Below are positions 1 through 6,160 of a stretch of DNA of 6,321 nt, one piece after another. Source of the DNA: Bdellovibrionales bacterium (GTDB lineage: Bacteria; Bdellovibrionota; UBA2361; JAGRAS01); contig JAGRAS010000103.1 of the NCBI GenBank assembly GCA_020434465.1, forward strand, positions 1 to 6,321, in the 5' to 3' direction. The first letter of the stretch is position 1; each line of letters opens with the position of its first letter. The notes under the pieces are model-generated. The model searched no databases and was not told the origin of the DNA. It saw nothing but the letters and a program-made list of their open reading frames with translations. The position numbers and the translations under genes are program-made.

Positions 1-256
1 GGTGGATACAAACACTAATCCATCGATGATTGATTTTCCAATTCCATCTAATGATGATGCTGCTAGAACTATTCGTTTGTTTACTGATGCAATTGCTGAT
101 GCTGTAATCGAAGCAAAAGCTGAGTATCAGTCTAAGATGGTCAAGGAAACAAAATCTTCAGCTTCTAATAAATCTAAGTCTTCTAAGAAAGGTAAATCAA
201 AAGAAGAAAAAGTTGAGGCTGATGCAACTGTAGAAACTGCTGCTGTTGCGCAATAG
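1..256 (+). CDS. rpsB: 30S ribosomal protein uS2 (S2), C-terminal part, 5' end outside window
   Basis: This is the 3' end of the gene for small-subunit ribosomal protein S2, which binds the 30S platform near the anti-Shine-Dalgarno region. The first full codon is at position 2, and the GTG there is an internal valine, not a start. The visible residues begin [19 protein letters not shown] and run on to [12 protein letters not shown], matching the conserved S2 C-terminal block (VDTN, IPxNDD, the last helix). After that comes a tail of about 40 residues that is first rich in Lys and Ser, then in Glu, Ala, Thr and Val, ending in AVAQ and a TAG stop. The tail is low-complexity and probably disordered; S2 tails vary between lineages. 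tsf follows 66 bp downstream, the usual rpsB-tsf pairing. Identity is confident; everything N-terminal is missing. Confidence 0.95.
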   Translation, partial: VDTNTNPSMIDFPIPSNDDAARTIRLFTDAIADAVIEAKAEYQSKMVKETKSSASNKSKSSKKGKSKEEKVEADATVETAAVAQ

Positions 257-273
257 TTACTTATAAGAAATTC

Positions 274-286
274 GGCTTTTTAAGCC
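274..286 (+). other. Weak hairpin in the rpsB-tsf spacer
   Basis: GGCTT at 274-278 pairs with AAGCC at 282-286 around a TTT loop. The stem is only 5 bp and is followed by six A's rather than T's, so it is not an intrinsic terminator on either strand. It could tune how much rpsB transcription continues into tsf, or be a processing site, but nothing here proves a role. Confidence 0.3.
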
Positions 287-322
287 AAAAAATTGAAATT
301 ATTATTTCTTTTGGAGGAAATG

Positions 323-1722
<1,400 letters not shown>

Positions 1723-1731
1723 GTAAAGAGT

Positions 1732-2286
1732 ATGGAACAGGAAATCAAAAATTTAATAGAGCAATGCAAAGGGAGTATAGAACACTTCTCAGCGGAGTTA
1801 GGTAAGATTCGTGGTGGAAAAGCCAACACAGCCCTACTAGAAGGTGTGACCGTTGAATATTATGGAACACAAACTCCTTTAAAGCAGTTAGGTCTTGTTA
1901 CTGCTCCAGAGGCACAAACTCTTGCTATTCAAGTTTATGATCAGGGTGCCGTTGATGCAGTAGAGAAAGCAATTCGTCAAGCTGATTTAGGCCTTAATCC
2001 TTCAAGAGATGGAAATATTGTTAGAGTTAATGTTCCGGCGCTTACTGAAGAACGTAGAAAAGAGTTTATCAAAAAACTGCATAAGATGGCAGAAGACGCT
2101 CGTGTGGCTATTAGAAGTCACAGAAAAGATGCAAATGATCAGTTGAAAAAAAGAAACAAAGACAAAGAAATTTCTGATGATGATCTTCACAAGTTAACTG
2201 ATGATGTTCAAAGTGAAGTTAATTCTGCCATTGAAAAGATAGATACAATGCTTGCAGAAAAAGAAAAGGAAATGTTAGTTGTTTAG
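1732..2286 (+). CDS. frr: Ribosome recycling factor
   Basis: RRF acts with EF-G to split the post-termination ribosome. The 184-residue length matches the family (E. coli 185). Domain I, a three-helix bundle, is built from about residues 1-29 and 105-184; domain II, the beta-rich head, is about 30-104. Diagnostic blocks are IRGGKANTALLEG (26-38), VEYYGTQTPLKQL (41-53), DLGLNPSRDG (85-94), VPALTEERRKE (101-111) and HRKDANDQLKK (130-140). Arg131 in RKDAND corresponds to the essential Arg132 of E. coli, and DKEISDDD (144-151) is also conserved. The gap to pyrH is 9 bp, and the AGG overlapping the pyrH stop codon (1721-1723) is the best Shine-Dalgarno candidate, so translational coupling is likely. 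In the common enterobacterial order dxr would come next; here it is uppS. Confidence 0.97.
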   Translation: MEQEIKNLIEQCKGSIEHFSAELGKIRGGKANTALLEGVTVEYYGTQTPLKQLGLVTAPEAQTLAIQVYDQGAVDAVEKAIRQADLGLNPSRDGNIVRVNVPALTEERRKEFIKKLHKMAEDARVAIRSHRKDANDQLKKRNKDKEISDDDLHKLTDDVQSEVNSAIEKIDTMLAEKEKEMLVV

Positions 2287-2294
2287 ATTTCGTT

Positions 2295-3062
2295 ATGACT
2301 AAGCTAAATGGAGCGCAGGTGAGTAGTATTGAGAGTTTGCCTCAGCATATTGCGGTTATAATGGATGGTAATGGTCGTTGGGCTAAGTCAAAAGGGCTGC
2401 CTAGACTAGAAGGGCATCGTCGAGGGGAAAAATCTGCCAAGGCCTTAATTAAAGCAGCTAGAAAATCAGGTCTAAAATATCTAACTTTATTTGCTTTCTC
2501 TACTGAGAATTGGCAGCGGCCTGTTACTGAAGTTACTGCTTTGATGAAAATGTTTCAGCGCGTGCTAGACAGCGAGATCAATGAGTTAATTGATAACGAT
2601 ATTCGTCTCAGAATAATTGGACAAAGAAAAAGCTTAGATCCTAGCATACAAAAATTAGTTGAATCTGCTGAAGAAAAAACTAAAAAGTGTAGCGGGATGA
2701 CTTTATCAATGGCTTTGTCATATGGTGGAAGAAGTGAGATTGTTGATGCGGCAAAAGCTTTAGCAAAAGAAGTTGCTAATGGCAGCTTAAAACCAGAAGA
2801 AATAAATGAAAGTGTTTTTACTTCGAAGCTGTATGCCCCAGATATCCCTGAGCCGGATTTACTAATTCGCACTAGTGGTGAATCAAGAATTTCCAATTTT
2901 CTTTTGTGGCAATGCGCATATTCTGAAATTGTTATCAGCCCAGTTTTTTGGCCAGACTTTGATGAACAAGAATTTCAACGTTGCATTGATGAGTATTCAA
3001 AAAGAAGCCGACGCTTTGGAATGACTGCTGATCAAATTCAAGAGCAAGCCCAAGCTGTTTAG
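2295..3062 (+). CDS. uppS: Isoprenyl transferase (undecaprenyl diphosphate synthase)
   Basis: This cis-prenyltransferase extends farnesyl-PP with isopentenyl-PP to C55-PP, the lipid carrier for peptidoglycan and O-antigen. Conserved residues as numbered from 2295 are Asp24 in IMDGNGRWA (Mg and diphosphate), His41 in GHRRG, AFSTENWQRP at 67-76, SYGGR at 142-146, Arg192, Glu196, Arg198 and Ser200 in IRTSGESRISNFLLWQ, and Glu211 (second Mg ligand). These fit the E. coli active site with a constant offset of two. The start is uncertain: the ATG at 2295 has no clear ribosome-binding site, whereas an in-frame GTG at 2319 (Val9) has GGAG at 2310-2313, 5 nt upstream. Starting there removes eight unconserved residues and leaves the catalytic domain whole. 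The gap to frr is 8 bp. Exact product chain length cannot be read from the sequence, so isoprenyl transferase is the safe name. Confidence 0.95.
   Translation: MTKLNGAQVSSIESLPQHIAVIMDGNGRWAKSKGLPRLEGHRRGEKSAKALIKAARKSGLKYLTLFAFSTENWQRPVTEVTALMKMFQRVLDSEINELIDNDIRLRIIGQRKSLDPSIQKLVESAEEKTKKCSGMTLSMALSYGGRSEIVDAAKALAKEVANGSLKPEEINESVFTSKLYAPDIPEPDLLIRTSGESRISNFLLWQCAYSEIVISPVFWPDFDEQEFQRCIDEYSKRSRRFGMTADQIQEQAQAV
2310..2321 (+). promoter_or_regulatory. Alternative uppS start: GGAG Shine-Dalgarno and in-frame GTG
   Basis: GGAG at 2310-2313 is followed by a 5-nt spacer and GTG at 2319-2321, in frame with uppS. The annotated ATG at 2295 has only a poor TTAGA-like sequence before it. The GTG could be the true or a second start, giving a 247-residue protein. 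UppS proteins commonly have around 10-25 residues before the IMDGNGRW motif, so both starts are compatible with the family. Confidence 0.45.
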
Positions 3063-3099
3063 GTTATTTTTTTATATAACCTTATTCATTAATAAGGAG
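3061..3099 (+). promoter_or_regulatory. Two overlapping hairpins in the uppS-cdsA spacer; second masks the cdsA ribosome-binding site
   Basis: Hairpin 1 pairs AGGTTAT (3061-3067) with ATAACCT (3076-3082), a perfect 7-bp stem with an 8-nt loop; its 5' arm begins inside the uppS TAG stop. Hairpin 2 pairs CCTTATT (3080-3086) with AATAAGG (3091-3097), a perfect 7-bp stem with a 4-nt CATT loop. They share 3080-3082, so they cannot form fully at once. The 3' arm of hairpin 2 contains most of the cdsA Shine-Dalgarno AAGGAG (3094-3099). Hairpin 1 would leave that site open and hairpin 2 would bury it. Neither is followed by a suitable T run, so termination is unlikely. The base pairing is seen directly; the switch role is inference. 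Confidence 0.45.
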
Positions 3100-3102
3100 C
3101 CA

Positions 3103-3975
3103 ATGGAGTTAGAACTAAAAAAAAGATTAAGTACTGCGGGAGTTTTAGTAGGAATAATTTTATTGTCAGCAGCATTAGCTTTGCTTGATCCTAATTTTAA
3201 TTGGATCTTTCTTTCTTTAGGTTTTATTGCTGTTGCTTTCGCAGCTTTTGAATTTGCTAGTATTCAATCCCAGCCGACAGGAAGTCTTAGCACAAAAGTA
3301 TTATATTTCTTAGGTCTTTTTTTGCCTCAATTAGGAACTCTTTACACTCTTTCACTGTTTGGTTTTTCAGCTCCTGATATGCTTGCTAGATTTGGTTTGC
3401 TAATACCAATTGCAATGTGTTTCACCAGTTTTTTATTAGGACTTCTGTGGATGATGCTTGATTCCCGTAATGGGCTCGAGCATGCTGGTTTTATTTCAAG
3501 AGATTACTTTTTAGGTCTGCTTCTGATTGGCTTTGGAGGTTGTACGCTAATAGAATTAGCTATACTACCTGGTGCTCCAAGGCAGATTATTTGGTTTTTA
3601 TTAGTTGTTTGTATGAATGATTCTGCTGCATATTTCGTCGGAAAAACTGTAGGAGGGCCTAAGCTTGCCGCCAAGCTATCACCTGGAAAAACAGTATCTG
3701 GTTCAGTTGGAGGTTTGCTTGCTGGAACTCTCATTGGTGCAATTTTTTATTGGTTGGTGCCTGATTTTGAAAGTTATAAAATAGCAATTGTACTCTCATT
3801 TTTGATAGTGATAGCAGCTCAATTAGGGGATTTAGCTAAGTCCTTTATTAAAAGGGTGCATGGTGTTAAAGATTCAGGATCGATTTTGCCTGGTCATGGA
3901 GGGGTTTTAGATAGAATTGATGGATTGCTTGCAGCTTCTCCAGTGTTATATTTATTCTTGTATTCATTATTGTAG
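3103..3975 (+). CDS. cdsA: Phosphatidate cytidylyltransferase (CDP-diglyceride synthase)
   Basis: This inner-membrane enzyme makes CDP-diacylglycerol from phosphatidic acid and CTP, the branch point for all major bacterial phospholipids. The 290 residues are mostly hydrophobic, with about eight or nine candidate membrane segments (near 13-29, 32-52, 68-87, 97-118, 135-153, 161-179, 203-219, 227-244, 276-289). The family signature lies near the C-terminus: KSFIKRVHGVKDSG at 246-259 followed by LPGHGGVLDRIDG at 262-274, with Asp270 and Asp273 in the metal/CTP site. NDSAAYFVGKTVGG (172-185) and SPGKTVSG (193-200) are also conserved. The ATG at 3103 follows AAGGAG (3094-3099) with a tight 3-nt spacer, part of it paired in a predicted hairpin. 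At 40 bp the gap to uppS is longer than at the other tsf-to-tsaB junctions, while rseP follows after 7 bp. uppS, cdsA and rseP adjacent is a widely conserved envelope cluster. Confidence 0.96.
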   Translation: MELELKKRLSTAGVLVGIILLSAALALLDPNFNWIFLSLGFIAVAFAAFEFASIQSQPTGSLSTKVLYFLGLFLPQLGTLYTLSLFGFSAPDMLARFGLLIPIAMCFTSFLLGLLWMMLDSRNGLEHAGFISRDYFLGLLLIGFGGCTLIELAILPGAPRQIIWFLLVVCMNDSAAYFVGKTVGGPKLAAKLSPGKTVSGSVGGLLAGTLIGAIFYWLVPDFESYKIAIVLSFLIVIAAQLGDLAKSFIKRVHGVKDSGSILPGHGGVLDRIDGLLAASPVLYLFLYSLL

Positions 3976-3982
3976 GATTTAA

Positions 3983-5116
3983 ATGTCATTTCTTGTTTCA
4001 ATTTTAGTTTTAGCTATTCTTATTTTTGTACACGAATTAGGCCATTTTCTATTTGCTAAGTTTAATGGTGTTGGAGTTGTTGAATTTTCTATTGGCTTTG
4101 GAAAAAAACTTTTTAAGAAAAAAATTGGTGAAACTACTTATTCAATTGGAATGATTCCATTAGGTGGTTATGTTCGTATGATTGGCGATGATCCTAGAAT
4201 GTTGCATGCCGAAAATTCTAAAGAAATTTTAGCTGAAATGACAGCCGAAGAAAGAGTTTTATTGCAAGATAGATCAAAGTGGTTTTTAAATAAAAGTTGG
4301 TTTTCAAAAATGCAAATAGTTTTAGCCGGTCCAGGTTTTAATTTATTATTTGCATATTTTGCAGCAGTTTTTGCGCTGTATGTTTATGGAGCTTCAACAC
4401 CAATTGATTTACCTGTTATTGGGGCAACTATTCCAAAGCATCCTGCTGCAGAAGCTGGTATTTTAGCTGGTGACAAGGTTCTAAGTATTGATGGTAAGCA
4501 TTTAAACACTTGGCAAGAATTAGCTGAAACGATTAAAACTTCTGGCGGTAAACCATTAAACTTTTTAATTGAACGTCAAGACGAAGAAAAAACAGTAAAC
4601 ACGCTTACAATCAAAGTGACTCCTCAAAGTGACAGTCCAGAGATGAAGTTGCTAGATAGTTCTAATGAAGAAAACTCAGTTGTTGTTGGGATTGTTCCTG
4701 ATTCTGAAAATGTGGCTGTGAGTTTGGGTGAATCCTGTTTAATGGCTGTATCTCAAATTTATTATATTAGTAAAATTACGGTTCTTGGATTTTGGGGAAT
4801 GGTTAAGGGGAGTATCTCACCAAAAAATATTGCTGGGCCAATTTTTATTTTAAGTGAGGTTGCACAAAGTGCCAAACGTGGATTTGAAGCTTTGCTTGAT
4901 TTTATGATTTTTCTCAGCGTGAGTTTGGCAATATTAAACTTACTACCCATTCCAGTACTGGACGGTGGGCATATTGTTTTCTTTACAATCGAAGCTCTAT
5001 TAGGAGCTCCAGTTAGTTTAAAAATTCAAAACTATGCAACACAAGCAGGGATGGTAATATTATTGCTTCTAATGTTATTTGCGGTTGGAAACGACATTCT
5101 GAGATTTGTGGGCTAA
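3983..5116 (+). CDS. rseP: RIP metalloprotease RseP (site-2 protease family)
   Basis: This is a zinc-dependent intramembrane protease of the inner membrane that cleaves single-pass substrates, classically anti-sigma factor RseA in the envelope stress response, and remnant signal peptides. The first membrane segment carries HELGH at 17-21 (His17 and His21 zinc ligands, Glu18 catalytic). IPLGGYVRM (58-66) is the conserved membrane-reentrant loop region. LAGPGFN (114-120) opens the second membrane segment (about 111-136). A PDZ domain follows at about 142-215, including HPAAEAGILAGDKVLSIDG (153-171). The third segment (about 305-321) leads into NLLPIPVLDGG (319-329), where Asp327 is the third zinc ligand; the fourth is near 355-370. 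At 377 residues with one evident PDZ domain it is shorter than E. coli RseP (450, two PDZ). The start is preceded by AGGA overlapping the cdsA stop, 5 nt before ATG, suggesting coupling. The actual substrate here is unknown; no rseA or rpoE is in the window. Confidence 0.95.
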   Translation: MSFLVSILVLAILIFVHELGHFLFAKFNGVGVVEFSIGFGKKLFKKKIGETTYSIGMIPLGGYVRMIGDDPRMLHAENSKEILAEMTAEERVLLQDRSKWFLNKSWFSKMQIVLAGPGFNLLFAYFAAVFALYVYGASTPIDLPVIGATIPKHPAAEAGILAGDKVLSIDGKHLNTWQELAETIKTSGGKPLNFLIERQDEEKTVNTLTIKVTPQSDSPEMKLLDSSNEENSVVVGIVPDSENVAVSLGESCLMAVSQIYYISKITVLGFWGMVKGSISPKNIAGPIFILSEVAQSAKRGFEALLDFMIFLSVSLAILNLLPIPVLDGGHIVFFTIEALLGAPVSLKIQNYATQAGMVILLLLMLFAVGNDILRFVG

Positions 5117-5129
5117 TTATGTTTTGCTT

Positions 5130-5879
5130 ATGAGTGTTATCCTTGCTGTTGATACAAGTTCTAAATTTTCAAGCTTAGCAATACGAGATTCTAACGGTGT
5201 AATACATCAAAAAGAGACTTTGTCGACTAATAGTCATGATGAGGATTTATCAGAATTAACAAATCAAATGCTGAAAGATTTGAGTCTGAGGTTTTCTGAT
5301 CTTGAGTATGTGCTTGTTGGTTCAGGGCCTGGATCCTTTACTGGTTTGAGAATAGGTTTTAGTTTTTTAAAAGGTTTAGCTATCGCATTAAAAATTCCTC
5401 TAAGGGTGTATTCAACTTTCGCTGCGGTTGCAGTTGCAAATATTGAAATAGGTATACCAATTTTAGCTGTTGCAGATGCAAGGCGTAATGAGTGGTTCGT
5501 GCAGTCTTTTATTTCTAATAATGAAAGTGAGCTGCTAAATTTATCAGAGCTTCAAATTTTAGATACTATGATGTTAGCAAGCCTTATTAGAGAGACTGCT
5601 AAACCTACAGCCATGCTCTGTTGTTCTGAGAAAGTTAACTTAAATTCTGAGCTTGTTGATTTTGATAACTCAGACTCTAAATCTTTTCTGATAGAAAACC
5701 TTTCGAGAGTAGATTTTTGCAAAATAGCTAAGGGGTTGATTTTATTAGATCAAATTAGCTACTCGCAAGAAAATAAAGAGAGTTCTAATTTTGAGTTGGA
5801 GTTATCATCAGCCTCTCCTTTGTATCTACGTAAAGTAGCTGCAAAAACTATTGCCGAAAGACAGGCTAGTAAGGATTGA
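5130..5879 (+). CDS. tsaB: tRNA threonylcarbamoyladenosine biosynthesis protein TsaB
   Basis: TsaB is the ASKHA-fold partner of TsaD; with TsaE they transfer threonylcarbamoyl from TC-AMP to A37 of ANN-decoding tRNAs (t6A). TsaB is a scaffold rather than the catalytic subunit. Visible features: ILAVDTSS at 4-11 (first ASKHA strand and turn), SHDEDL at 35-40, the hallmark GSGPGSFTGLRIG at 64-76, ADARRNEWF at 115-123, and the C-terminal PLYLRKVA at 230-237. At 249 residues it is a little longer than E. coli TsaB (231). I chose ATG 5130 because it places MSVILAVDTSS exactly at the family N-terminus. An in-frame TTG at 5106 would overlap rseP by 11 bp and add eight unconserved residues. No convincing Shine-Dalgarno precedes 5130, so reinitiation after rseP (13-bp gap) is likely. 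The TGA stop is embedded in the -35 box of the downstream promoter. No RimI domain is fused. Confidence 0.93.
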   Translation: MSVILAVDTSSKFSSLAIRDSNGVIHQKETLSTNSHDEDLSELTNQMLKDLSLRFSDLEYVLVGSGPGSFTGLRIGFSFLKGLAIALKIPLRVYSTFAAVAVANIEIGIPILAVADARRNEWFVQSFISNNESELLNLSELQILDTMMLASLIRETAKPTAMLCCSEKVNLNSELVDFDNSDSKSFLIENLSRVDFCKIAKGLILLDQISYSQENKESSNFELELSSASPLYLRKVAAKTIAERQASKD

Positions 5880-5905
5880 CAGATTGTACCTTTTTGTAAT
5901 ACTAT
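5876..5905 (+). promoter_or_regulatory. Predicted sigma70-type promoter for rho
   Basis: A perfect consensus TTGACA (5876-5881) lies 18 bp before TACTAT (5900-5905), which matches the -10 consensus at four of six positions. The predicted start is near 5911-5913. The -35 overlaps the tsaB TGA stop (5877-5879). An inverted repeat, TACCTT (5887-5892) and AAGGTA (5906-5911), brackets the -10, and a shorter one, TACTA (5900-5904) and TAGTA (5910-5914), overlaps it; either might be an operator. An alternative -10, TAATAC at 5897-5902, has a poor 15-bp spacing. The promoter makes sense because rho is usually its own transcription unit with a long leader. Confidence 0.65.
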
Positions 5906-5918
5906 AAGGTAGTACTTG

Positions 5919-5957
5919 ATGGCCAGTTCCCTGGCGATTATATATTTTGTTTCATAA
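5919..5957 (+). CDS. Possible 12-codon leader ORF upstream of rho (speculative)
   Basis: An ATG at 5919 opens a short frame encoding MASSLAIIYFVS, closed by TAA at 5955-5957. AAGG at 5906-5909 lies 9 nt upstream and could serve as Shine-Dalgarno. That AAGG sits at or before the predicted transcription start, so only read-through transcripts from tsaB, or a start further upstream, would carry it. The first codons overlap the hairpin at 5922-5935. It resembles no leader peptide I recognise, and a 13-codon frame can easily arise by chance. Confidence 0.2.
   Translation: MASSLAIIYFVS
5922..5935 (+). other. GC-rich hairpin at the start of the rho leader
   Basis: GCCAG (5922-5926) and CTGGC (5931-5935) form a 5-bp stem with a TTCC loop, unusually GC-rich for this region. 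The following bases are GATTATATATTTTG, too mixed for a classic U tract, so it is a weak terminator candidate at best. It lies about 10 nt after the predicted transcription start and may protect the 5' end. Confidence 0.4.
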
Positions 5958-5983
5958 AGTACTTTTAATTATATAAAACAAAA
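5945..5983 (+). repeat. Inverted repeat (extended stem-loop) in the rho leader
   Basis: TTTTGTTT (5945-5952) and AAACAAAA (5976-5983) are perfect 8-bp complements. Inside them ATAA (5954-5957) can pair with TTAT (5969-5972), giving an interrupted stem with an 11-nt loop. The palindrome AAAGTACTTT (5956-5965) lies in the apical part, and AGTACTT also occurs at 5911-5917. The arms are nearly all A-T, so RNA stability would be modest. Confidence 0.4.
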
Positions 5984-6034
5984 GAAATTCCAAATTTCAA
6001 AACTAGTTTGAATCAATATATTTAGTTTGATTCA
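5984..6034 (+). repeat. Overlapping inverted repeats with alternative pairings
   Basis: Three stems chain along this stretch. GAAATT (5984-5989) pairs with AATTTC (5993-5998) over a 3-nt loop. TTCAAA (5996-6001) pairs with TTTGAA (6007-6012). TGAATCAA (6009-6016) pairs with TTGATTCA (6027-6034) over a 10-nt loop. The middle stem shares bases with both outer ones, so either the outer pair or the middle stem can form. This has the geometry of an attenuator or antiterminator, but the composition is AT-rich and no T run follows directly. Confidence 0.4.
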
Positions 6035-6041
6035 GTATTGT
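6004..6041 (+). repeat. Imperfect 19-bp tandem repeat, two copies
   Basis: 6004-6022 and 6023-6041 are two adjacent copies sharing TAGTTTGA, then TCA and TAT, and differing at about four positions. Each contains the near-palindrome TGAWTCA (TGAATCA at 6009-6015, TGATTCA at 6028-6034), spaced 19 bp, close to two helical turns. This spacing would suit a pair of protein-binding half-sites on one DNA face; it may equally be only a local duplication. Confidence 0.4.
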
Positions 6042-6091
6042 TGAGAATTTACTTTCGGAGATTTTTTTTAGACATTTTTAAAATATTCTTA

Positions 6092-6111
6092 TTGGAAAAA
6101 ATCTTTTCCAA
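6092..6111 (+). promoter_or_regulatory. Perfect 8-bp hairpin upstream of the rho ribosome-binding site
   Basis: TTGGAAAA (6092-6099) pairs fully with TTTTCCAA (6104-6111) around an AATC loop. It ends 20 nt before the rho Shine-Dalgarno and 30 nt before the ATG, so it does not bury the start but could shape ribosome or Rho access. No T run follows, so it is not a terminator. The 37 nt from 6096 to 6132 contain no G and several pyrimidine-C steps, a composition compatible with Rho loading. Confidence 0.45.
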
Positions 6112-6131
6112 CACAATTCAAATAACAAATC

Positions 6132-6135
6132 AGGA
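6132..6135 (+). promoter_or_regulatory. rho ribosome-binding site
   Basis: AGGA at 6132-6135 lies 6 nt before the ATG at 6142, an ideal spacing. It fixes 6142 as the start instead of the out-of-frame ATG at 6152, which would be 16 nt away and meet a TGA after eleven codons. Confidence 0.7.
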
Positions 6136-6140
6136 AATAT

Positions 6141-6160
6141 AATGAACTTAAATGAACTTA
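6141..6160 (+). repeat. 10-bp tandem repeat over the rho start codon
   Basis: AATGAACTTA occurs twice in a row (6141-6150, 6151-6160), followed by a decayed third unit. The first copy holds the rho ATG; the second puts an ATG at 6152 in another frame, which ends at TGA 6185-6187 after eleven codons. The repeat may simply reflect the encoded NLNEL sequence, which the family conserves as NL-x-EL. Confidence 0.6.

Larger units (their letters stand above)
5880..6141 (+). other. 262-bp tsaB-rho intergenic region: promoter and structured rho leader
   Basis: This is the only gap over 100 bp. It holds a promoter at its 5' edge and then an AT-rich leader of about 230 nt with several inverted repeats: 5922-5926/5931-5935, 5945-5952/5976-5983, 5984-5989/5993-5998, 6009-6016/6027-6034 and 6092-6099/6104-6111. 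A T8 run at 6062-6069 has no stem before it, so I see no intrinsic terminator between tsaB and rho. No tRNA or known riboswitch class is recognisable. E. coli rho is autoregulated by termination in its leader; the same may occur here, but that is inference. Confidence 0.55.

Noticed and set aside
246..267. Separate tsf promoter with TATAAG at 262-267
   Set aside because: The only -35-like hexamer is 10 bp away, far too close.
293..322. Earlier ATG (293) as the tsf start
   Set aside because: It adds ten residues not expected in EF-Ts and lies upstream of the strong GGAGG that serves ATG 323.
2002..2190. Reverse-strand open frame of 62 codons inside frr
   Set aside because: Antisense to a well-conserved gene, low-complexity Phe/Ser-rich translation, no ribosome-binding site or family resemblance.
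2555..2896. Reverse-strand open frame of 113 codons inside uppS
   Set aside because: Lies wholly opposite uppS catalytic codons; translation is Ser/Leu-rich with no recognisable domain.
3504..3734. Reverse-strand open frame of 76 codons inside cdsA
   Set aside because: Mirror of conserved cdsA codons (NDSAAYF, SPGKT region); no independent start signal.
4762..4950. Reverse-strand open frame of 62 codons inside rseP
   Set aside because: Antisense of a membrane-protein coding region, with no supporting signals.
6046..6069. Intrinsic terminator ending in the T8 run at 6062-6069
   Set aside because: Only a 2-3 bp stem around CTTTCGGAG can be drawn before the T run; too weak to call.
6079..6084. 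Second -10 element TAAAAT nearer to rho
   Set aside because: Good -10 match, but no acceptable -35 at 16-18 bp; AT-rich sequence gives such hexamers often.
5880..6141. tRNA, 6S RNA, CRISPR or known riboswitch in the tsaB-rho gap
   Set aside because: No cloverleaf, no CCA end, no regularly spaced repeats with unique spacers, and no riboswitch core motif I can recognise.
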